This document shows positions 39,903-48,731 of a stretch of 64,000 bases of DNA, in pieces; the first letter of the stretch is position 1; every line of letters starts with the position of its first letter. Source of the DNA: Mycobacterium sp. IS-1590 (lineage in GTDB: Bacteria > Actinomycetota > Actinomycetes > Mycobacteriales > Mycobacteriaceae). Below the pieces are notes generated by a model, which saw only the letters and a list, made by a program, of their open reading frames with translations, ran no database searches and had not been told where the DNA came from. The position numbers and the translations under genes were made by a program. The DNA lies in assembly GCF_001500025.1 (NCBI RefSeq), contig NZ_LQIW01000048.1, positions 1-64,000 of the forward strand, written 5' to 3'.

Positions 39903-41380
39903 CGCGGGGCCTCCGCAGGCAAGGGTGGTCCCGGCGGCGGGCCGGGAGGCGCGGGAGTCGGCGGCAGCAGCATGCCTTCCACCGTCGTAGGGCCCGCAGG
40001 GATGTTGCTCAACACCCGCGGAGGTCCGGGGATCGGCGCGCCCGGGAACAACGGCGGCGACGGTGTCGCCGGTGCGTCATTGTCCGGCGTATACAGCCCC
40101 GGCGGACCAGGCGGCGCATTCCACCCCGGCGGCGGCGGGACGTCGCCGTTGCCGAGGTAGGCGGACACGTCCGGGAAGGGCTCGGGCGGATCTCCCGGCC
40201 CCGCACCCCCCGGCGCGAGCTTCGGGTCGGTGTAGATCAACCGGTCCGGGTTGATCGCGGGCCGCAGGTAGGCGTTGATCGGCAACGGGATGTTGTTGAC
40301 GTTGAGCAGGCGCAGCGCCGGACCGAGGTACTGCGCGCACAGCTTTGCGGTCTCGGGGGCGGTCACGTTCGCGACGGCACCGATCATGCTGCAGATGAAC
40401 AGAACCGGATTGCTGAAATTCACGAGCGAGAAAGCGCCGGTCACCGCACCGCCGTTGGGATAGTAGATATTCGCGAAGTTGGCGATCGCATTCGGCGTGA
40501 TGTGCAGGACGTTTTCGAAAGCCAGCTTGTGGTCGACCAAAACCTGGGTGACGTTGGCCAGGCGCTGGAACTGCTCGGAGGTCTGGTTTCGGATGCCGGC
40601 CACGAACCGCTGTACCTCCCCGAGCGCCACCGATAGGTCGGTCAGCGCCGCGTCGAGGTCGGACCTGTTGTCGTTCAGGACGCTGGTGAGGGTGGCCAAC
40701 CGGTTCTCGAACATCACGATCTGCTGCTTGCTGTCGCGCAGCGCACCGACGAAAATCTGCAGGTTCTTGATGATGTCGACGATGTTGCCGCTGCCTTCGG
40801 CAAAGATCCTCGCCGCGCCCGACAACTGGGCCAGCGTCTGCCGGAGCTTGTCGCCGTTGCCCCCCATAGCGTTCGCGGCACTGTCGATGAACCGGGAGAT
40901 CGACGTGCCCGACACCCCGGTGTCCGGCCCCAGTTCCGTTGCCAGCCTCATCAATTGCGTCTTGACCTCGTCCCACTCGACGGGAACGGCGGTGCGCTCC
41001 ATGGGGATCACCGCGCCGTCTTGCATCTTGGGTCCGTCGCCGTTGCGGTATGCAGGCGTGAGCTGGACATAGCGGGCCGCGATCAGGTTCTGGGCGACGA
41101 CGACCGCCTTGGCGTCGGCCGGAATAGGCACACCGCTGTCCACCTTGAGGACCATCTTGGTCTGGGTGCCTTCAGGCGTGATGGATTCGATCGTGCCCAC
41201 CTGCACTCCGGACACGCGCACGTCGTCACCCGGATAGATGGCCGTCGCGGTCGGGAAGTAGGCCGTGATGGTCCTCGGCCCGAAGAACACCTGACGCACG
41301 AGGAACGCTGCGCCGGCAACCAGTCCGATGGCCAGCAGGACCGCCGTGGCGGCCACCAATCGCTTACGGGGTGCCATCAT
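39899..41380 (-). CDS. mceD: MceD family protein
   Basis: 493 residues; membrane helix about 8-30 (RLVAATAVLLAIGLVAGAAF), MCE domain about 35-115 (RTITAYFPTATAIYPGDDVR), helical region and a Pro/Gly-rich tail from about 400. The first Met is followed by a second (41377), so either may be the start. It overlaps mceC by 17 bp and mceE by 4 bp. One of six different subunits of the hetero-hexameric tunnel. Confidence 0.92.
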   Translation of the reverse strand: MMAPRKRLVAATAVLLAIGLVAGAAFLVRQVFFGPRTITAYFPTATAIYPGDDVRVSGVQVGTIESITPEGTQTKMVLKVDSGVPIPADAKAVVVAQNLIAARYVQLTPAYRNGDGPKMQDGAVIPMERTAVPVEWDEVKTQLMRLATELGPDTGVSGTSISRFIDSAANAMGGNGDKLRQTLAQLSGAARIFAEGSGNIVDIIKNLQIFVGALRDSKQQIVMFENRLATLTSVLNDNRSDLDAALTDLSVALGEVQRFVAGIRNQTSEQFQRLANVTQVLVDHKLAFENVLHITPNAIANFANIYYPNGGAVTGAFSLVNFSNPVLFICSMIGAVANVTAPETAKLCAQYLGPALRLLNVNNIPLPINAYLRPAINPDRLIYTDPKLAPGGAGPGDPPEPFPDVSAYLGNGDVPPPPGWNAPPGPPGLYTPDNDAPATPSPPLFPGAPIPGPPRVLSNIPAGPTTVEGMLLPPTPAPPGPPPGPPLPAEAPR

Positions 41381-42473
41381 CGGGAAGATCTCCTGGCTGA
41401 GGAATGGCGTTGACGGGGAACGGTAGTTCCGCCCGCGGTCCGGCGTTGTCCGGCGGCTGGCCCGCGTCCATGCCGCGACGGAACCCGAAGGCGTAGTCCA
41501 TGAACGGCTGCAGTAGCTGCCCCGGTAGTGGGATCATGTTGGGAACCAACGCGTTGTAGTAGGCACCGTTGGACACGATTTCGCCTTGCGTCAGATAGTA
41601 TTTCGCCGCTCCTGGCAGCATCTTGGCCAGGTTGTCCCGGTTCTTCTCCAGCACCGCCACCACCTCGTTGAGCTTGTTGAGCGTGGGCGCGAGCTCCTGC
41701 TCGTTTTCGGCAACCACGCCGGTGAGCTCCTGCGAAACCGCTGAGGTGGCGTTGAGCAGGCTGACGATCGCATGCCGACGTTCGTTGAGCACAGCCAGCA
41801 GGTCATTGGCGTTGAGGATCAGCGAGTTCACCTGCTTGCTGCGTTCGGCGAAGATTCCGGTGACATCGCCGGCGGTCCTCAGCAAATCGGCGAGGCTCTG
41901 GTTGCGGTTGTTGAGCGACTGCGACAGCCGGGACAGTCCGTCGAATGTCGGACCGAGTTGCGGCGCAACCTGATCGAGCGTCGCGGCCAGCGTGTCCAGC
42001 GACTGGTTCAGCGTGTCGGTGTTGGTGGCCGCGGTGTTGGTGGTGAGATCACTGACCGCGTCGGTCAACGAGTACGGGGACGATGTTCGTGTGGTCGGAA
42101 TGGTCTGGCTGCGATCGAGCGTTCCGCTGCCCTCTGACTCGAGCGCCAGAACTCGCTCTCCGAGCAGCGTCCCAGTGCGGATGTGCGCGGTGGTTTCGGA
42201 GCCCAGCGCGTATTTGCTCTGAACCGTGAACCCGACCAAGACATCGCCGTTGACGAGTTCGACCGACGAGACCGAGCCGACCTTGATCCCGGACAGCGTG
42301 ACGTCGTTACCGCTCGCAAGGCCACCGGCTTCGGTGAACAGCGCCTGGTATCGCAGCCCGGTGGCGTACGACAACAACCGCTCGGGCTGCAACCCGACGG
42401 TGATCACAAGGATCATCAGCACGACGCCGATGACGCCGGCCCTGATCAGATGGGAGCCGCGGTACTTATCCAT
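41364..42473 (-). CDS. mceC: MceC family protein
   Basis: 369 residues, starting directly after the mceB stop (ATG 42473). Membrane helix about 10-30 (IRAGVIGVVLMILVITVGLQ), MCE domain about 40-115 (ALFTEAGGLASGNDVTLSGI), helical region to about 320, short polar tail. Compact compared with D-F: it lacks a long Pro-rich extension. Confidence 0.92.
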   Translation of the reverse strand: MDKYRGSHLIRAGVIGVVLMILVITVGLQPERLLSYATGLRYQALFTEAGGLASGNDVTLSGIKVGSVSSVELVNGDVLVGFTVQSKYALGSETTAHIRTGTLLGERVLALESEGSGTLDRSQTIPTTRTSSPYSLTDAVSDLTTNTAATNTDTLNQSLDTLAATLDQVAPQLGPTFDGLSRLSQSLNNRNQSLADLLRTAGDVTGIFAERSKQVNSLILNANDLLAVLNERRHAIVSLLNATSAVSQELTGVVAENEQELAPTLNKLNEVVAVLEKNRDNLAKMLPGAAKYYLTQGEIVSNGAYYNALVPNMIPLPGQLLQPFMDYAFGFRRGMDAGQPPDNAGPRAELPFPVNAIPQPGDLPDDGTP

Positions 42474-43499
42474 CTACTCTTCAACGCACCTTCCCGTTTC
42501 TTGCTTGATCCAGGGGAACACCACGGTGCGGCCTTCCAGGTCGCTGGCGCGGAACGTGACGCCGCAGATGTAGTACGGGAAGAAGGCGCCATACGACCCG
42601 ACGCGTGCGAGCTTGCGGTAGATCTCGGGAAGACGCTGCAAAGTCGCGTCCAAGCGCGGAAGGTCGTTGCCGACCAGCGGAGCCAGCCGGTGCAACTCGT
42701 TGACCGTGTGGTCCAGCGGCGGGCGGGCACGCCCGAGCAGATCCGCCAGCGACGATGTGCCGTTGTCCAGTTGCTCGATGGCCTCGCCGATGGGATCGCG
42801 ATCGGCGGACAGCCCTTCGACCAGCTTGTCCAGCCGGTCGATGGCGCCGGAGAACTCCTCGCCGTCTTTGGACAATGTGTCGAGCACCGTTCGCAGATCA
42901 TCGATCAACTGCTCGATCACCTGATTGTTGTCGGCCAGCGAGTTGGTGAACGACGACGACTTCGACAGCAGCGACTCCAACGTGCCGCCCTGACCCTGCA
43001 GGATCTGGATCAGCGATGAGGTCAACCCGTTCACGTCCTCCGGGTTCAGACCTTCGATCACCGGCTTGAGCCCTCCGAGCAGAAGGTCGAGGTCGAGTGC
43101 CGGCGCAGTCCGGTCGACGGGGATTGTGGCACCGGCAGGCAGGATTCGGGTGGAATCCGGGGTGTCGAGCAGCTCCAGGTAACGGTCCCCGGTGAGATTG
43201 AGATACCGGACGGCGGCCCGTGTTCCGGTGGTCAGCTTGGTGCTCTTGTCCGCGTCGAACTCGACGAGGACATTTCGGTCCGGCTGCAGCGACACGCTCT
43301 GCACGGTGCCGACCCGGATGCCCGCGATTCGGACGGTATCGCCCGTCTTGAGCCGGGAGGCATCGGTGAAGACCGCTCTGTACCCCTCGGTGTCACCGCC
43401 TCTGGAGTCACTGAAAATCAAGAACAGGAACGCCGTCAGGACCGTCATCACGACCCCGAAGACGGCGAACTTGATGAGTGTGCCCGTTGATCCCGTCAT
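42474..43499 (-). CDS. mceB: MceB family protein
   Basis: 341 residues; membrane helix about 8-28 (LIKFAVFGVVMTVLTAFLFL), MCE domain about 38-112 (YRAVFTDASRLKTGDTVRIA), helical part and a C-terminal pair of Cys (YYICGVTF and ETGRCVEE) typical of MceB. ATGA overlap with mceA (43496-43499); stop adjoins the mceC start. Confidence 0.93.
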   Translation of the reverse strand: MTGSTGTLIKFAVFGVVMTVLTAFLFLIFSDSRGGDTEGYRAVFTDASRLKTGDTVRIAGIRVGTVQSVSLQPDRNVLVEFDADKSTKLTTGTRAAVRYLNLTGDRYLELLDTPDSTRILPAGATIPVDRTAPALDLDLLLGGLKPVIEGLNPEDVNGLTSSLIQILQGQGGTLESLLSKSSSFTNSLADNNQVIEQLIDDLRTVLDTLSKDGEEFSGAIDRLDKLVEGLSADRDPIGEAIEQLDNGTSSLADLLGRARPPLDHTVNELHRLAPLVGNDLPRLDATLQRLPEIYRKLARVGSYGAFFPYYICGVTFRASDLEGRTVVFPWIKQETGRCVEE

Positions 43500-44692
43500 C
43501 CCGGCATTCCGATCTGTGCGGTATTGCGCGGCGGCCCGTCGAGTGGCCCGAACAACCAGTTCTTCAGCCCCTCGGAATTCAGCAGGATTCCGGCGTTTCC
43601 GTACTGCGCTGGGTTGGCGCCCACGTCCCCGACGAGCGCCGGCGGTACGAACTCCGGCGGCAACTCGGGCAGGCCGAGTTCCTTACAGTAGTCGCGGCCG
43701 CCGCTCTTGGCGGCGACCTTGGGCAGATCCCCTGGATAGCGGTACCGCTCGACGCCGAGCGTGAGTCCCGCGCTGACCATGACGCCCGAGAACTGCGGCG
43801 CCGACTTCGCGAAGGGCACCAAGCCGCCGATGCCACACCACAGGGACTTCTTGTAGAGGTTGAGCAACTCGGCGGTGGGGACCAGATTTTCCAGCACATC
43901 GCCGAGCGCCTCACGGTTTCCGCCGATCACCTCGTTGCCGATGTCTGCCAGCCCGATTGCGCTGACGAGGAATGTATCGAGATTCTGCTCCTGGTCGACG
44001 ATGGAGTTGCTCACCGATGTGGTGCTACGGATCGTCGACATCAGATCCGACGTCGCGTCGGCGTAAGCGTTGAACGTCGGTACCGAGGCCTCGATGCTGG
44101 CTTCCAGATTAGGCAGGCTCGGCTCGATCTTGGCCAGCAGCTCGTTGACATCGACCAACGTCTGGCCGAACTGCTCCCCTCGGCCGTTGAATGCTGTCGC
44201 GATCGCACCCAGCGTCTGGTTCAGCTTCGCAGGGTCGATCTTGTCGAGCACGTTGACCAGCTGTTGGAACACGGTGTTGATTTCGACAGTGACGCTGCCA
44301 CTTTGAATGACCTGACCCGGACGCAATTTTTCGGCCGAGGGATTCTCCGGCGGCTTCAACTGAACGAACTTCGCGCCGAACACCGTCGTCGACGCGATGT
44401 CGACATCGACGTTCGACGGGATGAGGTGCATCTGCGCCGGATCCATCGCCAGGTGTAGCGCTGCCGTGCCGTCCGGGCGGGTCTCGATCGACTCGACTTT
44501 GCCGACGTCGACGCCCCGCATCTTCACTTCGGCGTCGTTGTTCATCACCAGGCCGGCCCGCTCCGAGATCACCGTCACGGGAACGGTTTTGGTGAAACTG
44601 CCCTGAAACAGGGCAACCGCCAATGCGACGATCAGAACGATCGTGACGATCAGGGCCAACCCTGTCAGGGGACGTACCACACTGCTTTTCAC
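43496..44692 (-). CDS. mceA: MceA family protein
   Basis: 398 residues; membrane helix about 10-30 (GLALIVTIVLIVALAVALFQ), MCE domain about 36-112 (KTVPVTVISERAGLVMNNDA), long helical segment, and a C-terminal domain with CGIGGLVPFAKS and RDYCKELGLP carrying two Cys. Starts 8 bp after yrbEB. I cannot say by eye which of the numbered mce clusters this corresponds to; the flanking genes do not match mce1 or mce4 of M. tuberculosis. Confidence 0.93.
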   Translation of the reverse strand: MKSSVVRPLTGLALIVTIVLIVALAVALFQGSFTKTVPVTVISERAGLVMNNDAEVKMRGVDVGKVESIETRPDGTAALHLAMDPAQMHLIPSNVDVDIASTTVFGAKFVQLKPPENPSAEKLRPGQVIQSGSVTVEINTVFQQLVNVLDKIDPAKLNQTLGAIATAFNGRGEQFGQTLVDVNELLAKIEPSLPNLEASIEASVPTFNAYADATSDLMSTIRSTTSVSNSIVDQEQNLDTFLVSAIGLADIGNEVIGGNREALGDVLENLVPTAELLNLYKKSLWCGIGGLVPFAKSAPQFSGVMVSAGLTLGVERYRYPGDLPKVAAKSGGRDYCKELGLPELPPEFVPPALVGDVGANPAQYGNAGILLNSEGLKNWLFGPLDGPPRNTAQIGMPG

Positions 44693-44700
44693 CGGCGCCT

Positions 44701-45558
44701 CTATCCCGACAGGTTGAAGTTGCCGTTGGAACCGTAGACGGCCAGGGATACCAGCAGGGTGACCGACACGACGATCACCAGCGAGGTGCGCACCGCGTTA
44801 CCGACCGCGACGCCCACACCCGAGGGGCCACCGGAGGCGAAGTATCCGAAGTAGGTGTGTACCAACAGGATGGTGATGGCCATCAGCACCGCCTGCAGGA
44901 ATGACCACAACAAGTCGATCGGATTGAGGAAGGTGTCGAAGTAGTGGTCATACAGCCCGCCGGACTGGCCGAACAACACCACCGTGGTGAATTGGCTGGC
45001 AACGAACGACAGGATCACCGCGATCGAGTACAGCGGGGTGATCGCCACCATCCCCGCGATCAGCCGCGTGGACACCAGATACTCGATCGGCCGGATCGCC
45101 ATCGACTCGAGTGCGTCGATCTCCTCGTTGATGCGCATCGCGCCCAACTGTGCCGTCACCCCGGCGCCGAACGTGGCCGCCAGCCCGATCCCGGCCACCG
45201 TCGGTGCGGCGATGCGCACGTTGATGAACGCGGCCAGGAACCCGGTCAGCGCCTCGATACCGATGTCGCCCAACGACGAATACCCCTGCACCGCCAGGGT
45301 GCCGCCGGCAGCCAGCGTCAGGAAGCCGACAATGGCCACCGTGCCGCCGATCATCGCCAATGTCCCGGCGCCCATGGAGATCTCGGCGATCAACCGCACG
45401 ATCTCCTTGCGGAAGTGCACCGATGCATGCGGCACCCCCGCCAGCGCCCGCAGGTAGAACAGCATGTGATCGCCAATGCGGCCGAGAAAGTCGACCGGCT
45501 TGCGAACCCCCCGCGACAGGCGCGGATAGGTGCTACGCAGAACTTGTACCGTTCCCAT
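44701..45558 (-). CDS. yrbEB: YrbEB/MlaE-type ABC permease of the Mce system
   Basis: 285 residues; integral membrane permease with about 5-6 helices of the MlaE family. The conserved coupling segment LGAMRINEEIDALESMAI (about 140-157) contacts the ATPase, and GAGVTAQLGAMR precedes it. Heterodimer partner of YrbEA. The ATPase (MceG) is not encoded in this window, as normal for mycobacteria where one mceG serves several systems. Confidence 0.95.
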   Translation of the reverse strand: MGTVQVLRSTYPRLSRGVRKPVDFLGRIGDHMLFYLRALAGVPHASVHFRKEIVRLIAEISMGAGTLAMIGGTVAIVGFLTLAAGGTLAVQGYSSLGDIGIEALTGFLAAFINVRIAAPTVAGIGLAATFGAGVTAQLGAMRINEEIDALESMAIRPIEYLVSTRLIAGMVAITPLYSIAVILSFVASQFTTVVLFGQSGGLYDHYFDTFLNPIDLLWSFLQAVLMAITILLVHTYFGYFASGGPSGVGVAVGNAVRTSLVIVVSVTLLVSLAVYGSNGNFNLSG

Positions 45559-45571
45559 CGATAGCTCCCGA

Positions 45572-46384
45572 TCAGCCCGTGGTCATCCGGATACCGATGG
45601 CGGTGACGACCACGTTGATCACGAACAGCGCCATGAACGCATACACCACCGTCTCGTTGACCGCGTTACCGACCGCCTTGGCACCACCGCCGGTGATCGT
45701 CAACCCGCGAAAACACGCCACCAACCCCGCGATCAATCCGAACAACGCCGCCTTCACACACGAGATGATCACCTCGGGCACCCCGGTCAACAGCGTGATC
45801 CCCGCAGCGAACGCGCCGGGGTTCACATCCTGGATGAACACCGAAAACGTGTAACCACCCAGGATCCCGATGATCACCACCAAACTGTTGAGCAACAACG
45901 CCACCAGGCCCGAGGCCAACATGCGCGGCGTCACCAACCGCTGCACCGGGTTGATGCCCAACACCTCCATGGCATCGATCTCCTCGCGGATCGTGCGCGA
46001 CCCCAGATCAGCACACATCGCCGTGGCGCCCGCACCGGCCACGATCAACACCGTCACGATCGGACCCACCTGGGTCACCGCACCAAACGCCGCACCCGCA
46101 CCCGACAGATCAGCGGCACCCAACTCGCGCAACAAGATGTTGAGCGTGAACGAGACCAACACCGTGAACGGAATCGCCACCAACAACGTAGGCGCCAACG
46201 ACACCCGAGCGATGAACCAACACTGCTCCAAAAACTCCCGCCACTGAAACGGCCGACGAAACACAAACCGCACCGCATCGGCCGACATCGCGAACAACGC
46301 ACCGACCGCCTGCATCGGCCCGGCCAGGTTTCGCAACGGCGGCAGACCCGCAGACCACCGCTCCGGCCCGCTAGCTTGCGCCAC
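45572..46384 (-). CDS. yrbEA: YrbEA/MlaE-type ABC permease of the Mce system
   Basis: 270 residues from GTG 46384 (AAGGAG 6 nt upstream). MlaE-family permease with the coupling segment LGSRTIREEIDAMEVLGI (about 125-142). Longer open reading upstream is the antisense-like end of the thiolase gene and not conserved. Its start lies inside the last 14 bp of the thiolase gene, so the mce operon is joined to catabolic genes ahead of it. The gene uses many AAC/CAC-type codons on the plus reading and looks like a highly conserved yrbEA at DNA level. Confidence 0.94.
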   Translation of the reverse strand: MAQASGPERWSAGLPPLRNLAGPMQAVGALFAMSADAVRFVFRRPFQWREFLEQCWFIARVSLAPTLLVAIPFTVLVSFTLNILLRELGAADLSGAGAAFGAVTQVGPIVTVLIVAGAGATAMCADLGSRTIREEIDAMEVLGINPVQRLVTPRMLASGLVALLLNSLVVIIGILGGYTFSVFIQDVNPGAFAAGITLLTGVPEVIISCVKAALFGLIAGLVACFRGLTITGGGAKAVGNAVNETVVYAFMALFVINVVVTAIGIRMTTG

Positions 46385-47540
46385 TGCCGTCTCCTTCCAG
46401 GATGGTGACCGCCGCGACCGCGGTGGGCCCGCCAATGTTATGGGCAAGGCCGATCCGAGCACCGTCCACCTGGTTCACGGCTTCGCCGCGAAGTTGCGCG
46501 AACAGCTCGACACACTGCGCGACTCCGGTCGCGCCGGGCGGATGCCCCTTGGCCTTCAATCCCCCACTCGGGTTCACGGGCAGCTCCCCGCCGATAGTCG
46601 TGACATCGGCTTCGACGAGTTTGTGGCCCCCGAACCTCTCGGCGAATCCCAGATCTTCATAGCTGATCAGCTCGATGCCCGTGAAGAAATCGTGAACTTC
46701 TGCCACATGGACTTCGCCAGGAACAAGACTGGCCATCTCAAAAGCCTGCTTGGCGGCCCGCACCGTCGCCGGCATCGTGGTCATGTCCGCTTTGTGTTGG
46801 TGCATCACGGAGTCCAGGCCGAGGCCGATGCCACGAATCCATACCGGGCGGTTTGTGAATCGGTCCACGACGTCTTCGGAAGCCAGTATCAGAGCCGCCG
46901 CGCCGTCGCTTTGCGGCGCGCAGTCATAGAGCCGAAAGGGGGTGACGACGACGGGTGCTGCCAGCGCCTGTTCGACGGTGATCTCGAATCGCAGCCGCGC
47001 CTTGGGATTGTTGGCCCCGTGCCGGTGGTTCTTCACTGCCACCATCGCCAGATGCTCCTCGGTGGCCGGCGACTCGTGCAGATATCGCCGGACGTGCAAC
47101 GCGAATCCGGCGGGCGACACGACGCCGAGCGGGTAGTCCCATGCCATGTCGCGGGCCATCGCCTCCCACTCCCACAACATGTCTCTGGAGGTGGTGTCGC
47201 GCAGCTTGTCGGCGCCCATCACCAGCGCGACGTCGAACGCTCCCGACGCGACACCGAACAGCGCGTTGCGAATGGCGTCGTTGCCTGTCGCGCATGAATT
47301 TTCGACACGGGTCACCGGCAGGTCGGGAAGACCGAGCGAGTCGGCCAGGATGCCTGCCGGGAAACCGTCGGCGGTGCCCATGGCGCCGAACCAGGCCGCC
47401 TGCAGATCCGACTTCCTCAAGCCCTTGTCCACGCTGGCCGCGCACTCGGCGAAGGCCATCGGCAGAAGATCCTTGAGGCCCAGCGCGAAATGTTCACCGA
47501 ACGCGGTCATCCCGGCGCCGACGATCGCGACCCTCCTCAT
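46371..47540 (-). CDS. thiolase family protein (acetyl-CoA acyltransferase / SCP2-thiolase-like)
   Basis: 389 residues from ATG 47540. Thiolase fold with the nucleophile block VENSCATGNDAI (Cys about 83), and GLKAKGHPPGATGVAQ holding the catalytic His. The C-terminal loop is HNIGGPTAVAAVTILE rather than the C-x-G of classical degradative thiolases, so it belongs to the lipid-transfer/SCP2-like branch, often acting with a DUF35 partner. That partner is the gene just upstream (ATGA overlap). It overlaps yrbEA by 14 bp. Confidence 0.88.
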   Translation of the reverse strand: MRRVAIVGAGMTAFGEHFALGLKDLLPMAFAECAASVDKGLRKSDLQAAWFGAMGTADGFPAGILADSLGLPDLPVTRVENSCATGNDAIRNALFGVASGAFDVALVMGADKLRDTTSRDMLWEWEAMARDMAWDYPLGVVSPAGFALHVRRYLHESPATEEHLAMVAVKNHRHGANNPKARLRFEITVEQALAAPVVVTPFRLYDCAPQSDGAAALILASEDVVDRFTNRPVWIRGIGLGLDSVMHQHKADMTTMPATVRAAKQAFEMASLVPGEVHVAEVHDFFTGIELISYEDLGFAERFGGHKLVEADVTTIGGELPVNPSGGLKAKGHPPGATGVAQCVELFAQLRGEAVNQVDGARIGLAHNIGGPTAVAAVTILEGDGSGAS

Positions 47541-48712
47541 GCCGCCACCGATTCCGGCTCGAACATGTACCCGTAGTCCGGAACTCCGGACCGAATGGCG
47601 ACGCGGCGCAACGCGAGTCGGCCGCGCGTGCCGATGTCCACGGATCCCGGCTCGGCGCCGGTCACCTTCACCAGCGCCCGCACACCGACACCGTCGAGCG
47701 AGACGATCACCAGCGAGTATGGCGAGCGCAAACCGGGCACCGGGATGTGCACGGTGGTTTCGGTGTAGACGGTTCCGGTGCGCGGCAACGGAATCAGCTC
47801 GTACCCGCTCGAAAGCGTGGCATCGTCGGCTAGCCGGTACCGGGGCGGGAAGTCGAGCTCGTCGGAACCCGGGTGACGGCCGGCCTCCCAGCGCACCTTG
47901 GCCTCGAATGCGCGCTCGTATGCGGCGAGTGAGATGGGGATCTGGGCATCGCCGACGATCGTGCCCTCGGGTTGGGGGCGCGCGGCCGGCTCGCGCCGGT
48001 TCAACTCCGCGACGCCGCCGGTGACGGTGATTCCGGACAGGCTCGCCTGTTCGACGGCGACCAGCGGACCCGTCGATCTCCGTTCGGCCATACCGGCCAA
48101 CGCGAACAACCCGGCGCTCGCGCCGGTGGTCGACAGCGGGGGCGGATCCCCGATCGTCAGCTCGGCCGCCCACGAATGGTCGACACCCGCGACCGCGGCC
48201 GGGGTGTCCAGCCACGCCGCCTCCAGAGAGGCGATGAGCCCGCGCTCGTGCAGGAGTCGGGGGTCGCCGTAGTCGTGCACATCACCGGTGGCCTTGCGGG
48301 TGCGCACCGGAAGGCTGCGCGACACGCGGGCCGCGGTGCGCACCTGCAGCCCCCGCTCCGCGGTGAGTATCGCCGCCGCTCCGGCCGGATGGAGGTCGGT
48401 GCCGATGATCAACGTGCGCGGCCGCGCGGAACTGAGCGCGTCGAGCGTCGCGGGCGCACCGCCGAGGCGCTCGTCGACCTCGAGTTCCGGGTCCAGCCCG
48501 AGCCCAGCCAGCAGGACCGCCGCATTGCTGCTGTCGAGCAGGGGCAGATCGCGGCTGACCAGCACCACCCGCTCGACCGCCCCGCTGGCAAGCAACGCCG
48601 CACGTCCCGCCTCGACGGCGAGGGTTACCGCGTCCTCGTCGTCACCGGGTTCGCGGTGTAGCGGCGCACCCCAACACGGCAGGTATGTGCCGATCGAGGC
48701 GACGTAGGGCAT
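47537..48712 (-). CDS. HMG-CoA-synthase-like/DUF35 fusion-type protein lacking the zinc ribbon
   Basis: 391 residues. The N-terminal two thirds look like a degenerate thiolase/HMG-CoA synthase half (MPYVASIGTYLPCWG start, LGGAPATLDALSSARPRTLI). The C-terminal about 110 residues are a DUF35 OB fold (ELDFPPRYRLADDATLSSGY, TVYTETTVHIPVPGLRSPY, SLVIVSLDGVGVRALVKVTG). The place of the zinc-ribbon Cys after FPPRYR reads LADDATL, so metal binding is lost. Likely a partner subunit of the thiolase encoded next (4-bp overlap). Confidence 0.75.
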   Translation of the reverse strand: MPYVASIGTYLPCWGAPLHREPGDDEDAVTLAVEAGRAALLASGAVERVVLVSRDLPLLDSSNAAVLLAGLGLDPELEVDERLGGAPATLDALSSARPRTLIIGTDLHPAGAAAILTAERGLQVRTAARVSRSLPVRTRKATGDVHDYGDPRLLHERGLIASLEAAWLDTPAAVAGVDHSWAAELTIGDPPPLSTTGASAGLFALAGMAERRSTGPLVAVEQASLSGITVTGGVAELNRREPAARPQPEGTIVGDAQIPISLAAYERAFEAKVRWEAGRHPGSDELDFPPRYRLADDATLSSGYELIPLPRTGTVYTETTVHIPVPGLRSPYSLVIVSLDGVGVRALVKVTGAEPGSVDIGTRGRLALRRVAIRSGVPDYGYMFEPESVAA

Positions 48713-48731
48713 GGGCTGACTTTCGGGTGCT

